A stretch of DNA of 64,000 bases from Flavobacterium sp. KJJ (GTDB taxonomy: Bacteria > Bacteroidota > Bacteroidia > Flavobacteriales > Flavobacteriaceae), in contig NZ_JARP01000003.1 of assembly GCF_000708595.2 (NCBI RefSeq), positions 310,001 to 374,000 on the forward strand, written 5' to 3'. Below the pieces are notes generated by a model that saw only the letters and a list, made by a program, of their open reading frames with translations, was not told the DNA's origin and made no database searches. Numbering within the stretch: the stretch's first letter is position 1; every line of letters begins with the position of its first letter. This document shows, one piece after another, positions 33,616-43,116 of this stretch. Made by a program: the position numbers and the translations under genes.

Positions 33616-33645
33616 AAACCTTTCTAATTCAGGAAGGTTTTTTTA
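33616..33645 (+). terminator. Terminator before xerD
   Basis: AACCTT...AAGGTT hairpin followed by TTTTTTA, downstream of the 33.0-kb barrel gene. Confidence 0.65.
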
Positions 33646-33672
33646 TGCCTAAAAATTCCTTACTTTGTAGCT

Positions 33673-34569
33673 ATGAATTGGAGCAAGTATATAAAAGATT
33701 TTCAGTCGTATTTACGAATCGAGAGAGGTTTGTCTAAAAATACGATTGAAAATTATAGTTTTGATATTGAGCGCTTGTGCCTTTTTTTGGAAACTAATAA
33801 TATTGAAATTTCACCAGTAAAAATTACGGATGAAATTTTACAGCAATTTATTTACGATGTTTCCAAACAAGTAAATCCGCGTTCGCAGGCTCGGATAATT
33901 TCTGGCTTGAAAAGTTTTTTTTCTTATTTAGTTTTTGAAGATTATAGAAATGATAGTCCGCTCGAATTAATTGAAACACCAAAAACAGGACGAAAGCTTC
34001 CTGATACTTTAGCGGTTCAGGAAATAGATGCTCTAATTGCTGCAATAGATTTAAGCAGTAATGAAGGAGAGCGTAATCGCGCAATGCTGGAAACTCTGTA
34101 CGGTTGTGGTCTTCGTGTTTCAGAATTGGTTTCTCTTAAAATATCGGATTTGTTTTTTGATGAAGGTTTTATTAAAATAACCGGAAAAGGAAATAAAGAA
34201 CGCTTCGTTCCAATCGGAAAATTAACGCAAAAATATATTAAGATTTATCAAAATAATGTGCGTGTAAATCTTACCATAAAAAAAGGTTTTGAAGATACTT
34301 TGTTTTTAAACCGAAGAGGAAATCAATTAACGCGTGCGATGATTTTTACGATTATAAAAGATCTGGCAGTAAAAATTAATTTAAACAAAAATATTAGTCC
34401 GCATACACTGCGTCATTCCTTCGCTACACACCTGCTGGAGAATGGTGCAGACTTAAGATCTATTCAATTAATGCTGGGTCACGAATCAATAACTACTACA
34501 GAGATTTATGTGCATTTGGATAGAAGTTTTTTAAAAGAAGTTATGCATTCTTTTCATCCTAGGAAATGA
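33673..34569 (+). CDS. xerD: Tyrosine site-specific recombinase XerD
   Basis: A 298-residue tyrosine recombinase with the SAM-like N-terminal domain (FQSYLRIERGLSKNTIENYS) and catalytic residues in order: LYGCGLRVSELVSLKIS (Arg), GKGNKERFVPIGK (Lys), HTLRHSFATHLLENG (His-xx-Arg), LMLGHESITTTEIYVHLD (His and Tyr). XerD works with XerC at dif to resolve chromosome dimers. The length and full active site fit the housekeeping enzyme, not the island integrase, which lies 17 kb away. Its stop is 148 bp before the kinase gene. Confidence 0.93.
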   Translation: MNWSKYIKDFQSYLRIERGLSKNTIENYSFDIERLCLFLETNNIEISPVKITDEILQQFIYDVSKQVNPRSQARIISGLKSFFSYLVFEDYRNDSPLELIETPKTGRKLPDTLAVQEIDALIAAIDLSSNEGERNRAMLETLYGCGLRVSELVSLKISDLFFDEGFIKITGKGNKERFVPIGKLTQKYIKIYQNNVRVNLTIKKGFEDTLFLNRRGNQLTRAMIFTIIKDLAVKINLNKNISPHTLRHSFATHLLENGADLRSIQLMLGHESITTTEIYVHLDRSFLKEVMHSFHPRK

Positions 34570-34716
34570 TTTTTTTGCTTGATACTGTGTGTTTTATCTT
34601 TAAAAGTAATATATTGTATTATGTTTTCTGTTAAAGGTAAATAAAATCGATGAACGACGTTTTTTTTGCTTTTAATGTTATTTTGATCATTCAATTTGCG
34701 TAAATAAGGTAGTTAT

Positions 34717-36237
34717 ATGGTTTTTGATTTATACGGAAATGAAGATTGTTTAGAAGTGAATAATTTTTACAAAAAATTATTGGCAGAAATGCCCAGTTTG
34801 CTTTTTCAGTTTGTCATTGATGAGGGCAATAATTACTCTTTTCCTCTGGTCAGTAAATCAGTCGAAGATGTTTTTGAGCTTTCAGTTTCAGATTTTAAAA
34901 ATGATATATCCCCAATTATATACAACCGAATTTTTCCTCAAGATCAAGAACTATTTTTTCAATCCTTAGTCAAAGCACGCAGAGAAATAAAACCTTGGGA
35001 AATTGAGTTTAGAGCCATTTTGCCTAAAAAAGGATTGCGGTGGTTTAAAGTTTGCTGTAAAACCGAATTATCTCCAAAAGGCTGTGTCAGCTTTTTTGGA
35101 CATGTTTCTGATATTACCCATTTAAAAGAGAAAGAAGAAAAACTGCAAATTTCTGAAGAGCGCTTTCAGTTTGCGCTGGATGCCTCTACAGTTGGTATTT
35201 GGGATTGGGATATGGTTACAAATCGTGTTTTTTATTCTTCATTGTCACTTAAAATTTTAGAAGTAGAATCAACAGATATTTTTGATGATCCGGAGCGTTG
35301 GGATAAAATTGTTCATCCTGATGATCTTCCTAAATATTATTCAGATATTCACGAGCATTTCGATAATAAGATTCCGTATTACGAAAATTACCATCGTGTA
35401 ATGACTTCCAGCGGTAATTATAAATGGATACTCGATCGGGGAAAAGTGATCAAAAGAGATGAAAGAGGTAAACCATTGCGTGTTATAGGAACGCATACGG
35501 ATGTTTCTTTGCAGAAAGAAAAAGAATTAGAATTAATGAAAACAATGAAATTGTACAGTGAGCAAAATAGCCGATTACTGAACTTTTCGCATATTGTTTC
35601 ACATAACTTAAATACTCAGGCGGGTAATATTAAATCGATTTTAGATTTTATTGACGCCGATATCGATAAAACAACTGTCAGCGAAATGCTGGAGCACTTA
35701 AGAACCGTTTCTAACGATCTTAATGATACAATTTCAAATCTAACGCAAATTGTTAAAACGCAAAGCAATCTTAATATTGCAGTTGTTCCTTTAAAGCTTT
35801 GCGAATATATCGAAAAAACAATTTCGACCATCAAAGGATATGATAAGCGCAAGAATGTTAAGATAATAAATAACGTACCAAATTATCTAACGATTAATTT
35901 TAATCCTGCTTATCTTGAAAGTGTTTTGCTGAATTTTACAACAAATGCAATAAAATATGCGCATCCAAATCGTGATCCGTTGATTGTATTCGATTTTGCA
36001 ATTGAACCCGAAGGACATAAGTCATTAAAGATTACCGATAACGGTTTAGGCATCGATTTGGCTATTCATGGCGATCTTTTATTCGGAATGTATAAAACCT
36101 TTCACAAACACGAAGAAGCACGTGGAATTGGCTTGTATATTACAAGAAATCAAATAGAAGCGATGAAGGGAAGTATTTGTGTAGAAAGCCAAGTAGGAGT
36201 AGGAACAAGTTTTAAAATTATCTTTGGTGATATTTAA
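34717..36237 (+). CDS. Soluble PAS-PAS sensor histidine kinase
   Basis: A 506-residue protein without TM segments. PAS/PAC 1 covers ~15-135 (FRAILPKKGLRWFKVCCKTE), PAS_3-type domain 2 ~140-270 (ALDASTVGIWDWDMVTNRVF), the phosphorylation helix ~285-340 (FSHIVSHNLNTQAGN, His296 by analogy to SHELRTP), and the ATPase domain ~390-505 (NFTTNAIKYAHPN, KITDNGLGIDLA). The H box is SHNLN rather than SHELR, a variant of Bacteroidota kinases. No response regulator gene is next to it, so its partner is elsewhere. It is probably a cytoplasmic sensor; the signal is unknown. Confidence 0.9.
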   Translation: MVFDLYGNEDCLEVNNFYKKLLAEMPSLLFQFVIDEGNNYSFPLVSKSVEDVFELSVSDFKNDISPIIYNRIFPQDQELFFQSLVKARREIKPWEIEFRAILPKKGLRWFKVCCKTELSPKGCVSFFGHVSDITHLKEKEEKLQISEERFQFALDASTVGIWDWDMVTNRVFYSSLSLKILEVESTDIFDDPERWDKIVHPDDLPKYYSDIHEHFDNKIPYYENYHRVMTSSGNYKWILDRGKVIKRDERGKPLRVIGTHTDVSLQKEKELELMKTMKLYSEQNSRLLNFSHIVSHNLNTQAGNIKSILDFIDADIDKTTVSEMLEHLRTVSNDLNDTISNLTQIVKTQSNLNIAVVPLKLCEYIEKTISTIKGYDKRKNVKIINNVPNYLTINFNPAYLESVLLNFTTNAIKYAHPNRDPLIVFDFAIEPEGHKSLKITDNGLGIDLAIHGDLLFGMYKTFHKHEEARGIGLYITRNQIEAMKGSICVESQVGVGTSFKIIFGDI

Positions 36238-36264
36238 GAAATAAAATTTTAAATTGATATATAA

Positions 36265-36302
36265 AACAACAAAGGCTATCTTTTCGGATAGCCTTTGTTG
36301 TT
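36265..36302. terminator. Bidirectional terminator between the kinase and rny
   Basis: AACAACAAAGGCTATC and GATAGCCTTTGTTGTT make a perfect 16-bp stem with a TTTTCG loop. It serves the convergent ends of both genes. Confidence 0.85.
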
Positions 36303-36317
36303 ATTTAAATAGAGGGA

Positions 36318-37880
36318 TTACTTAGCGATATTAACCGCTCTTGTTTCTCTAATTACAGTTACTTTTACTTGACCTGGGTAGGTCATTTCAGTTTGAATTT
36401 TTTGTGAAATTTCAAAAGATAAATTCGCAGCATTATCATCAGAAACTTTTTCGCTTTCAACAATAACACGAAGTTCTCTACCAGCTTGGATTGCATAAGC
36501 ATTTTTTACGCCAGAAAATCCGTAAGCTACTTCTTCAAGATCTTTTAAACGCTGAATGTATGAATCTAAAACCTGACGTCTAGCGCCTGGTCTAGCGCCT
36601 GAAATAGCATCGCAAACCTGAATGATAGGTGATAATAATGACTTCATTTCAATCTCGTCGTGGTGAGCTCCAATTGCATTGCAAACTTCTTCTTTTTCAC
36701 CATATTTCTCAGCCCATTGCATACCTAACAGTGCGTGAGGCAAGTCGCTTTCAGTATCTGGAACTTTACCAATATCGTGAAGTAAACCAGCTCGTTTAGC
36801 TAATTTTACATTTAAGCCTAATTCGGCAGCCATGATACCACAAAGTTTAGACACTTCTCTCGAGTGCTGTAATAAGTTTTGTCCGTAAGAAGAACGGTAT
36901 TTCATTCTACCCACAACTTTAATTAACTCTGGATGTAGACCGTGAATTCCTAAGTCAATAACAGTACGTTTACCAACCTCGATAATTTCATCATCAATTT
37001 GTTTTGCTGTTTTAGCAACAACTTCTTCAATTCTAGCTGGGTGAATACGTCCGTCAGTTACTAATTTGTGCAATGACAAACGAGCAATTTCTCTACGAAC
37101 AGGGTCAAAACAAGAAAGAATGATTGCTTCTGGTGTATCATCAACAATGATTTCAACTCCAGTTGCCGCTTCAAGAGCTCTAATGTTACGTCCTTCACGG
37201 CCAATAATTCTACCTTTTACATCATCAGATTCGATATTGAAAACAGATACACAGTTTTCGACTGCTTCTTCTGTTCCAACTCTTTGAATAGTGTTGATGA
37301 TAATTTTCTTAGCTTCTTGCTGTGCAGTAAGTTTAGCCTCTTCAATAGTGTCTTGAATGTGCGACATTGCTTTGCTTTTAGCTTCAGCTTTTAAGCCTTC
37401 AACCAATTGCTCTTTTGCTTCTTCTGCAGAAAGTCCTGAAATTACTTCTAATTGTTGTAACTGGCTTTTGTGCAATTTGTCAACTTCACTTTGTTTTTTG
37501 TCTAAAATCTCAATTTTATTAGCATATTCTTGTGTTTTAGCTTCAAAATCATCGTTTACTTTTTTAGCTTTAGAAAGCTCATTTGAGATTTGTGATTCTT
37601 TATCGCGTACTCTTTTTTCTACTTCAGCTACTTTTTTGTCCCTAGCTAAAATAACTTGTTCGTGTTCTGATTTTAATTCTATAAAACGTTCTTTTGCTTG
37701 AAGAATTTTATCTTTTTTGATATTTTCAGCTTCCAAATTAGCATCTTTTAAAATTGAAGCTGCTTCTTTTTTTGCATTTTTGATTAGATTAGAAATATTG
37801 CTTTTTTCGATAATTTTAGCTATTCCAAAACCTGCTGCAATACCTATAATACCTGAAATAATGATCGTTATTATGTCCAT
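36318..37880 (-). CDS. rny: Ribonuclease Y
   Basis: A 520-residue membrane-anchored endoribonuclease that starts bulk mRNA decay. The N-terminal TM helix is residues ~2-22 ([20 protein letters not shown]), followed by a long Lys/Glu-rich coiled coil to ~195. The KH domain has GxxG at 227-230 ([18 protein letters not shown]), and the HD domain has LLHDIGK at 366-372 (H368-D369), with [20 protein letters not shown] after. Length matches the family. Antisense frames in the coiled coil are codon-bias artefacts. It lies downstream of the 6S RNA, which ends in its own U tract. Confidence 0.97.
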   Translation of the reverse strand: MDIITIIISGIIGIAAGFGIAKIIEKSNISNLIKNAKKEAASILKDANLEAENIKKDKILQAKERFIELKSEHEQVILARDKKVAEVEKRVRDKESQISNELSKAKKVNDDFEAKTQEYANKIEILDKKQSEVDKLHKSQLQQLEVISGLSAEEAKEQLVEGLKAEAKSKAMSHIQDTIEEAKLTAQQEAKKIIINTIQRVGTEEAVENCVSVFNIESDDVKGRIIGREGRNIRALEAATGVEIIVDDTPEAIILSCFDPVRREIARLSLHKLVTDGRIHPARIEEVVAKTAKQIDDEIIEVGKRTVIDLGIHGLHPELIKVVGRMKYRSSYGQNLLQHSREVSKLCGIMAAELGLNVKLAKRAGLLHDIGKVPDTESDLPHALLGMQWAEKYGEKEEVCNAIGAHHDEIEMKSLLSPIIQVCDAISGARPGARRQVLDSYIQRLKDLEEVAYGFSGVKNAYAIQAGRELRVIVESEKVSDDNAANLSFEISQKIQTEMTYPGQVKVTVIRETRAVNIAK

Positions 37881-37901
37881 GTTTGTTAAAATTTATATAT
37901 A

Positions 37902-38066
37902 AAAAAAGCCTACATTAATTGCTTGAATAAACTCGTAAAGACAAGTTTTGAGCTAACTCACTGTTCAAGTTTTCCCAATAAAATCGGGACGTACTATAGT
38001 AGCGACGATTCACTCACTTTAATTTGTTAGTGTTGAGTTTACCAATTGTGAACTAATGTAGGCAGT
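37902..38066 (-). ncRNA. ssrS: 6S RNA (6S-Flavo type), candidate
   Basis: Between zapA and rny, GCCTACATTA (minus 38063-38054) pairs perfectly with TAATGTAGGC (37917-37908), followed by a T7 tract on the minus strand. TAAACTC and GAGTTTA (37928-37934 with 38035-38041) form a second stem inside. The long closed rod with a central open region and the position next to zapA match what is known of 6S RNAs. 6S RNA binds the main RNA polymerase holoenzyme as a promoter mimic. Fold and position are seen; family membership is inferred. Confidence 0.65.
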
Positions 38067-38089
38067 ATCTTAGTTTCTGTAAAGAACGT

Positions 38090-38383
38090 TTAATTTTCGA
38101 GATATTGATCTAATAGCGAATTTAATCTTTTAATCCTTTCGATGGTATCTTCGCCATCAATTGCGTTATCAATTTGTTTTTGTTCGACCTGTGATGCAAA
38201 TTGCAATGCGCACATCGCCAATACATCTTGTTTGTCACGAACCGCGTAATTTTCTTCGAATTGCTTAATCATAGCATCGATTTTTTTAGAAGCACTCCTA
38301 AGGCCTTCTTCCTGAGCAGGTTCAACCGTTAACGGATAAACGCGGTCTGCAATCGATATTTTGATTCTAAGCTTTCCGTCCAT
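38090..38383 (-). CDS. zapA: Cell division protein ZapA
   Basis: A 97-residue protein: KLRIKISIADRVYPLTVEPA for the globular head, EEGLRSASKKIDAMIKQFEE and a coiled coil toward the C-terminus. ZapA bundles FtsZ filaments at the division ring. It begins 6 nt after the upstream coiled-coil gene and is followed by the 6S candidate. The two-gene unit is driven by a good promoter at 38709-38738. Confidence 0.9.
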   Translation of the reverse strand: MDGKLRIKISIADRVYPLTVEPAQEEGLRSASKKIDAMIKQFEENYAVRDKQDVLAMCALQFASQVEQKQIDNAIDGEDTIERIKRLNSLLDQYLEN

Positions 38384-38389
38384 ATTTTA

Positions 38390-38680
38390 CTAGTCTGATA
38401 GTTGTGCTATACAGTAATCAATTTCGCGAATTAATGAATTTATTTTAAGCTTTGTCTCTCTCTTGTTATTGTCGCTGCCGAGCAACGAATTGGCTATTTT
38501 AAGTGTATCATATTGCTTCTTCAAAGCTTCAATTTCTTCAGATTGTTTCTGGATAATTTGCACAGCTTTGGCTAATTCTAATCGTAAAACCTGATTGTTT
38601 TTCTCCAACCCTTTTGATTTCTCAAAAAGCTTCTCGACTTTATATTCAAGAGTATCAATTATTTCGGCAATTACACTCAT
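38390..38680 (-). CDS. Coiled-coil protein upstream of zapA (ZapB-like)
   Basis: A 96-residue protein that is almost wholly heptad-patterned: IIDTLEYKVEKLFEKSKGLE, NNQVLRLELAKAVQIIQKQS, EEIEALKKQYDTLKIANSLL. It has no TM segment or signal peptide. Its length, coiled coil and operon with zapA suggest a ZapB- or FtsB-like division accessory; the sequence is not similar enough to call it ZapB. The pairing is, as I recall, conserved in Bacteroidota. It starts at ATG 38680 after a consensus promoter. Confidence 0.75.
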   Translation of the reverse strand: MSVIAEIIDTLEYKVEKLFEKSKGLEKNNQVLRLELAKAVQIIQKQSEEIEALKKQYDTLKIANSLLGSDNNKRETKLKINSLIREIDYCIAQLSD

Positions 38681-38708
38681 TATAAATCCTATTCATTACT
38701 TAATCATA

Positions 38709-38738
38709 CAAAGTTAGTATTCCTTTTTATTAATGCAA
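38709..38738 (-). promoter_or_regulatory. Promoter of the zapB-like/zapA operon
   Basis: On the minus strand TTG (38736-38738) lies 19 nt from TAACTTTG (38709-38716), a full consensus match. Confidence 0.75.
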
Positions 38739-38859
38739 TTTTTTATCGATTTTTTTGCATTAAAAATAGACAAATAAATGAATTTCAATCAATTGTATTT
38801 TTGTAGCTTTTTACTCGTTTTTGGCGTCATATTTTTTTATCTTAGCAAAAATGTTGCTT

Positions 38860-40554
38860 ATGAGATTTTCAATACTTACCTTGTTTTTTTGTCATTTTGT
38901 TTTTGCTCAAACTCAATATCCTACAGATTATTTTCGTTCTCCGCTTGATATTCCAATGCAGCTTTCGGGTAATTTTGGCGAGTTGAGACCGAATCATTTT
39001 CATGCAGGTTTCGATTTAAAAACGAATCAAAGAGAAGGTTTAAATGTTTACGCAGTTGCAGATGGTTACGTTTCGAGAATAAAGATTTCGACTTTTGGAA
39101 ATGGCAAATGCATCTATATAACGCATCCAAATGGTTACACTTCCGTATACGGACATTTGCAAACCACAATTGGTCCAATTCAAGATTGTGTCTTAAAAAC
39201 ACATTATAAAGAAAAAGCATATGAAATTGAAATGTTCCTAAAACCTGGAGAATTACCCGTAACAAAAGGACAGCTAATTGCGCTTTCGGGAAATACTGGG
39301 TCTTCTGAAGGTCCGCATTTGCATTTTGAATTTCGTGATACCAAAACAGAATTTGTGATCAATCCGATCTTTTTTGGATTTGATAAAAACATAAAAGATA
39401 CTAAAAAGCCTACAATATCTAGCGTTTTTGTTTATCCTTTAGAGGGTACAACTGCGAATCAATCCAAACAGCCTTTATTATTGAATCTTGCACTTCAAAA
39501 AGACGGAACTTATTTAGCAAGCAAGGTAAAAGCAAATGGAAAAATTGGTTTTGGAATTAATGCAGTTGACTTTGATGACGTTTCAGGAAATAAAAACGGA
39601 GTCTTTAATGTTTCTACTTTTTTAAACGGAAATCAAAATTACAATTACCAATTTAATACCTATTCATTCGATGAAATGCGATTTATAAATGCTTTGATCG
39701 ATTATCCTCGATATAAAAAGTCAGGTCAGCGTGTGCAAAAGCTTTTTATGAAAACGCCTTATGCGCTGAGTATTATTAAAACAGATTCACTTCGCGGTAT
39801 TGTGCCGGTCGACCCAAATTTAGCTTCGACTTACCGAATCGAAGTTTCTGATTTTTTTGGAAATTTGAGTTCGATTACAGTTCCCATTGAATACGATGCA
39901 GCGGCGTCAGTTGTAAGCGAAGAACCTGTAACTTCAAAGTATTTTATTAAAGTGAATAAAGATTCTAATTTCGAAAAAGATAATATGTCTGTATTTTTTC
40001 CGGCAGGTACTTTTTACGATGATTTTAATTTGAATTTTGATGTAAAAAATAACCGAATCTATATTCACGACGATGTTGTTCCAGTGCATTCGAATTTCAC
40101 CATAACGATTAAAGACAGTAGTTATTCTGAAAGTTTGAGAGATAAGCTTTTCATTGGAAGAATCAGCGGAAAAAGCAGCAGTTATAATGGCACAACTCGG
40201 AAAGGAGATGTTTTTACTGCCAAATCTAAAACGTTAGGCCAATTCGGATTGGTGCTTGATACTATTCCGCCAGTAATTACAATAACAAAACCTATTCAAG
40301 ATAAAGTGATTGACGATATGAAAAAAATTCAATTTACAATTGGAGATTCTTTATCGGGAATTAAATCTTACAATGGATATCTAAACGGAAATTGGATTTT
40401 ATTGGAGTACGATAATAAAACTCGAAAAATTACACATAATTTCGATGATGGAGTAGTAGCAGAAGGTCCAAATGATTTAAAAATTGAAGTGGTTGATAAT
40501 GTTGGCAATGTTGCTATCTTTGAAACTCATTTTTTTAGAAGTCAACAAAAATAA
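38860..40554 (+). CDS. Secreted M23 family metallopeptidase
   Basis: I start at ATG 38860 (MRFSILTLFFCHFVFA signal peptide); the frame is open back to 38821 but only with a TTG. ATG 38851 is a close alternative. The 564-residue protein has an M23 (LytM) domain early: RPNHFHAGFDLKTN (HxxxD zinc pair) and SSEGPHLHFEFRDTK (HLH), with a long C-terminal part of beta-sandwich repeats. Such enzymes cut peptidoglycan cross-bridges; the arrangement with a large C-terminal region is frequent in Bacteroidota. The TonB receptor gene starts 12 nt downstream, so the pair is one operon. Confidence 0.88.
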   Translation: MRFSILTLFFCHFVFAQTQYPTDYFRSPLDIPMQLSGNFGELRPNHFHAGFDLKTNQREGLNVYAVADGYVSRIKISTFGNGKCIYITHPNGYTSVYGHLQTTIGPIQDCVLKTHYKEKAYEIEMFLKPGELPVTKGQLIALSGNTGSSEGPHLHFEFRDTKTEFVINPIFFGFDKNIKDTKKPTISSVFVYPLEGTTANQSKQPLLLNLALQKDGTYLASKVKANGKIGFGINAVDFDDVSGNKNGVFNVSTFLNGNQNYNYQFNTYSFDEMRFINALIDYPRYKKSGQRVQKLFMKTPYALSIIKTDSLRGIVPVDPNLASTYRIEVSDFFGNLSSITVPIEYDAAASVVSEEPVTSKYFIKVNKDSNFEKDNMSVFFPAGTFYDDFNLNFDVKNNRIYIHDDVVPVHSNFTITIKDSSYSESLRDKLFIGRISGKSSSYNGTTRKGDVFTAKSKTLGQFGLVLDTIPPVITITKPIQDKVIDDMKKIQFTIGDSLSGIKSYNGYLNGNWILLEYDNKTRKITHNFDDGVVAEGPNDLKIEVVDNVGNVAIFETHFFRSQQK

Positions 40555-40565
40555 AATCAAAACGT

Positions 40566-43034
40566 TTGAATAATAGTAAGTTAATATTCGTTTTTCTTTT
40601 TTTATGCATTGGTTATTTTTCATTTGCTCAAAATGCTCATGTTAAAGGTGTTATTTTAGATAACGAAAATCGCCCTGTTGCAGATGTAAATATTGCTTGT
40701 TTGGGTATTGTAACTCAATCAAATTCTGATGGTTTTTTTGAAATTGATGTTCCTTCAAATAAAAAAGCTTCCTTAATTTTTACCCATATTTCTTTAAAAA
40801 TGATGAGCCTTTCGGTAAGCTTAAAACCGAATGAAGTTTTCATTTTTAATCCGAGAATGAACAACTCTGAAGAACAAATGGGAGAAGTTTTTGTTTCTTC
40901 TAAAAACAGAAAACGCGTTCAGGGAATTGTAACAGTTGATGCCGCAACAATTAAAAAGATTCCGGGCGCAAATGCGGGGATAGAAAATATTCTGAAAACA
41001 TTGCCCGGTGTAAATTCAAACAATGAATTAAGCACACAATATGCAGTTCGAGGAGGAAATTATGATGAAAATTTAGTGTATGTAAATGAAGTCGAAGTTT
41101 ATCGCCCATTTTTAATTCGTTCCGGACAACAAGAAGGTTTAAGTTTTACCAATACAGATTTAGTTCAAAATGTTGATTTTTCAGCTGGAGGATTTCAGGC
41201 TAAATTTGGAGATAAATTATCATCTGTACTAGATATTACCTATCGAAAACCAACTGAATTCGGTGCTGCTTTTGAAGCAAGTTTATTAGGTGGCAGTGCC
41301 GCTGTCGATCTCGTTTCTAAAAATAAAAAATGGTCTGCAGTAACTGGAGTTCGCTATAGAAATAATAGTTTGCTGGTAAATAGCCAAGATACAGAAACGA
41401 ATTACACGCCAACTTTTGCAGATGTTCAAACCAATATCAATTATGATATATCTGAAAAATGGCAAATTAGCTTTTTAGGAAATGTTTCTCAAAATAAATA
41501 TTTGTACCAGCCTTTGACGCGTCAGACAAAATTTGGAACGATTGATCAGCCAATGGCGCTTGCGGTGTATTACGAAGGTCAGGAAAAAGATAAATATGAT
41601 ACTTATTTTGGAGCGTTAAAAACAACTTATAAAGTCTCTCCAGATTTTACTTTAAAATTGATCGGTTCATTATTTCATACTACAGAACAGGAACATTTTG
41701 ACATTTTAGCGCAATATCGATTAGGAAATGTAAACGATGAAGAATCAACAACGGCTGATAATATTGATTTTACGCGCGGAATTGGTTCTCAGCTTAATCA
41801 CGCGCGAAATGATTTAGATGCCTTAATTGCAAATATTGAAATTAAAGGAATCAAAGAATGGAAAAACGACAGTCAGTTAGAATTTGCTTTAAAATATACC
41901 AGAGAATCAATTCGGGATCGAGTAGTAGAATGGGAAGCAATTGATTCAGCTGGATTTTCTATTAATCCGCCAATCGTTATTTTGCCAATGAATAATCAGC
42001 CGTATCAGCCTTATACTGGTCCGCTATTGCCGTATCAAGATGTTCGCGCAACAAATTATAATACGATAAACAGGTTTTCTGGGTATACTCAATTTAATAA
42101 AAAAACAGAGCTTGGCTCGAGTCAGGTTTGGTATCATCTTGGAGCGCGTTTTCAGAGCTGGAATGTGTCTGGAGCAACGGTTGAGGGCAAAGATCAAATC
42201 GTCGTTAGTCCGCGTGCTCAATTTGCCATTCAGCCTGATTGGGATATGGATATGGTTTTTCGAATTTCTGGAGGATTGTATCATCAGCCTCCTTTTTATA
42301 GAGAACTTCGTGATTTGGATGGAGTAGTGAATCCGAATGTAAAAGCTCAGGAATCGGTTCATATAGTTCTGGGAAATGATTATAATTTTAAAATGTGGAA
42401 TCGTCCTTTTAAATGGGTTACAGAAATTTATTATAAATCACTTTCAGACGTTAATGTATATTCGATTGATAATGTCCGAATTCGTTATGTTGCTAATAAC
42501 AATACAAAAGCGTATGCCCAAGGTGTTGATTTTAGATTGAATGGAGAATTTGTACCAGGAACTGAATCATGGGTGAGTTTTGGTTATTTGAAAACCGAAG
42601 AAAACTATGAAAATAAAGGTTACATCGCCAGACCAACAGATCAGCGTTTGAAATTTGCCATGCTTTTTCAAGATTATATGCCAAATATTCCGAGTGTGAA
42701 ATTGTATCTGAATTTAGTTTATAATACAGGTTTGCCAGGCGGTGCACCAGCTTATTCTGATCCGTATGTATATCAAAACAGATTGAATGATTACCGCAGA
42801 GTAGATGTGGGTTTTGCAAAAGTTTTTGTAGACAGCAGTACTAAGATTGCGAAAACAAACTGGCTAAAAAATTTCAAAGAATTATCTGTAGGACTAGAGA
42901 TTTTTAATCTTTTCAATAATCAAAATGCAATAACCAATACTTGGGTTCGCGATGTGTATTCTAAAAATGAATATGCGATTCCCAATTATATGACTTCAAG
43001 AGTTTTTAATGTAAAAATTAATGCAAGGCTTTAA
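40566..43034 (+). CDS. TonB-dependent receptor with N-terminal carboxypeptidase-regulatory domain
   Basis: An 822-residue outer-membrane receptor that begins at TTG (40566-40568); no ATG is near and the stop of the M23 gene is 12 nt away. The signal peptide (NNSKLIFVFLFLCIGYFSFA) is followed by a carboxypeptidase-regulatory domain (~25-100), the plug (VQGIVTVDAATIKKIPGANA, NILKTLPGVNSNNELSTQYA, RGGNYDENLVYVNEVE) and a 22-strand barrel. The last strand has NYMTSRVFNVKINARL. No SusD gene follows, so a metal chelate, vitamin or small molecule substrate is as likely as a glycan. Co-expressed with the M23 peptidase and the next lipoprotein. Confidence 0.92.
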   Translation: MNNSKLIFVFLFLCIGYFSFAQNAHVKGVILDNENRPVADVNIACLGIVTQSNSDGFFEIDVPSNKKASLIFTHISLKMMSLSVSLKPNEVFIFNPRMNNSEEQMGEVFVSSKNRKRVQGIVTVDAATIKKIPGANAGIENILKTLPGVNSNNELSTQYAVRGGNYDENLVYVNEVEVYRPFLIRSGQQEGLSFTNTDLVQNVDFSAGGFQAKFGDKLSSVLDITYRKPTEFGAAFEASLLGGSAAVDLVSKNKKWSAVTGVRYRNNSLLVNSQDTETNYTPTFADVQTNINYDISEKWQISFLGNVSQNKYLYQPLTRQTKFGTIDQPMALAVYYEGQEKDKYDTYFGALKTTYKVSPDFTLKLIGSLFHTTEQEHFDILAQYRLGNVNDEESTTADNIDFTRGIGSQLNHARNDLDALIANIEIKGIKEWKNDSQLEFALKYTRESIRDRVVEWEAIDSAGFSINPPIVILPMNNQPYQPYTGPLLPYQDVRATNYNTINRFSGYTQFNKKTELGSSQVWYHLGARFQSWNVSGATVEGKDQIVVSPRAQFAIQPDWDMDMVFRISGGLYHQPPFYRELRDLDGVVNPNVKAQESVHIVLGNDYNFKMWNRPFKWVTEIYYKSLSDVNVYSIDNVRIRYVANNNTKAYAQGVDFRLNGEFVPGTESWVSFGYLKTEENYENKGYIARPTDQRLKFAMLFQDYMPNIPSVKLYLNLVYNTGLPGGAPAYSDPYVYQNRLNDYRRVDVGFAKVFVDSSTKIAKTNWLKNFKELSVGLEIFNLFNNQNAITNTWVRDVYSKNEYAIPNYMTSRVFNVKINARL

Positions 43035-43116
43035 ATTGATGCTTTACTAAAATTCAATAAAATAAAAAAATACAATCAAAAATACTATATTTGATATTCT
43101 AATTTAATTAGCATAC

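Noticed and set aside
33673-34569. xerD as the integrase of the tRNA-Met island
   Set aside because: It is a full housekeeping XerD 17 kb outside the island, without att repeats beside it.
37357-37701. Ser/Leu-rich frame antisense to rny
   Set aside because: It mirrors the Lys/Glu codons of the RNase Y coiled coil; no start context or homology pattern.
38821-38859. TTG start for the M23 peptidase
   Set aside because: The signal peptide begins at the ATG at 38860, and an ATG is also available at 38851.
42024-42362. 112-residue frame antisense to the TonB receptor
   Set aside because: It lies wholly inside a well-supported barrel-coding region and has no features of its own.
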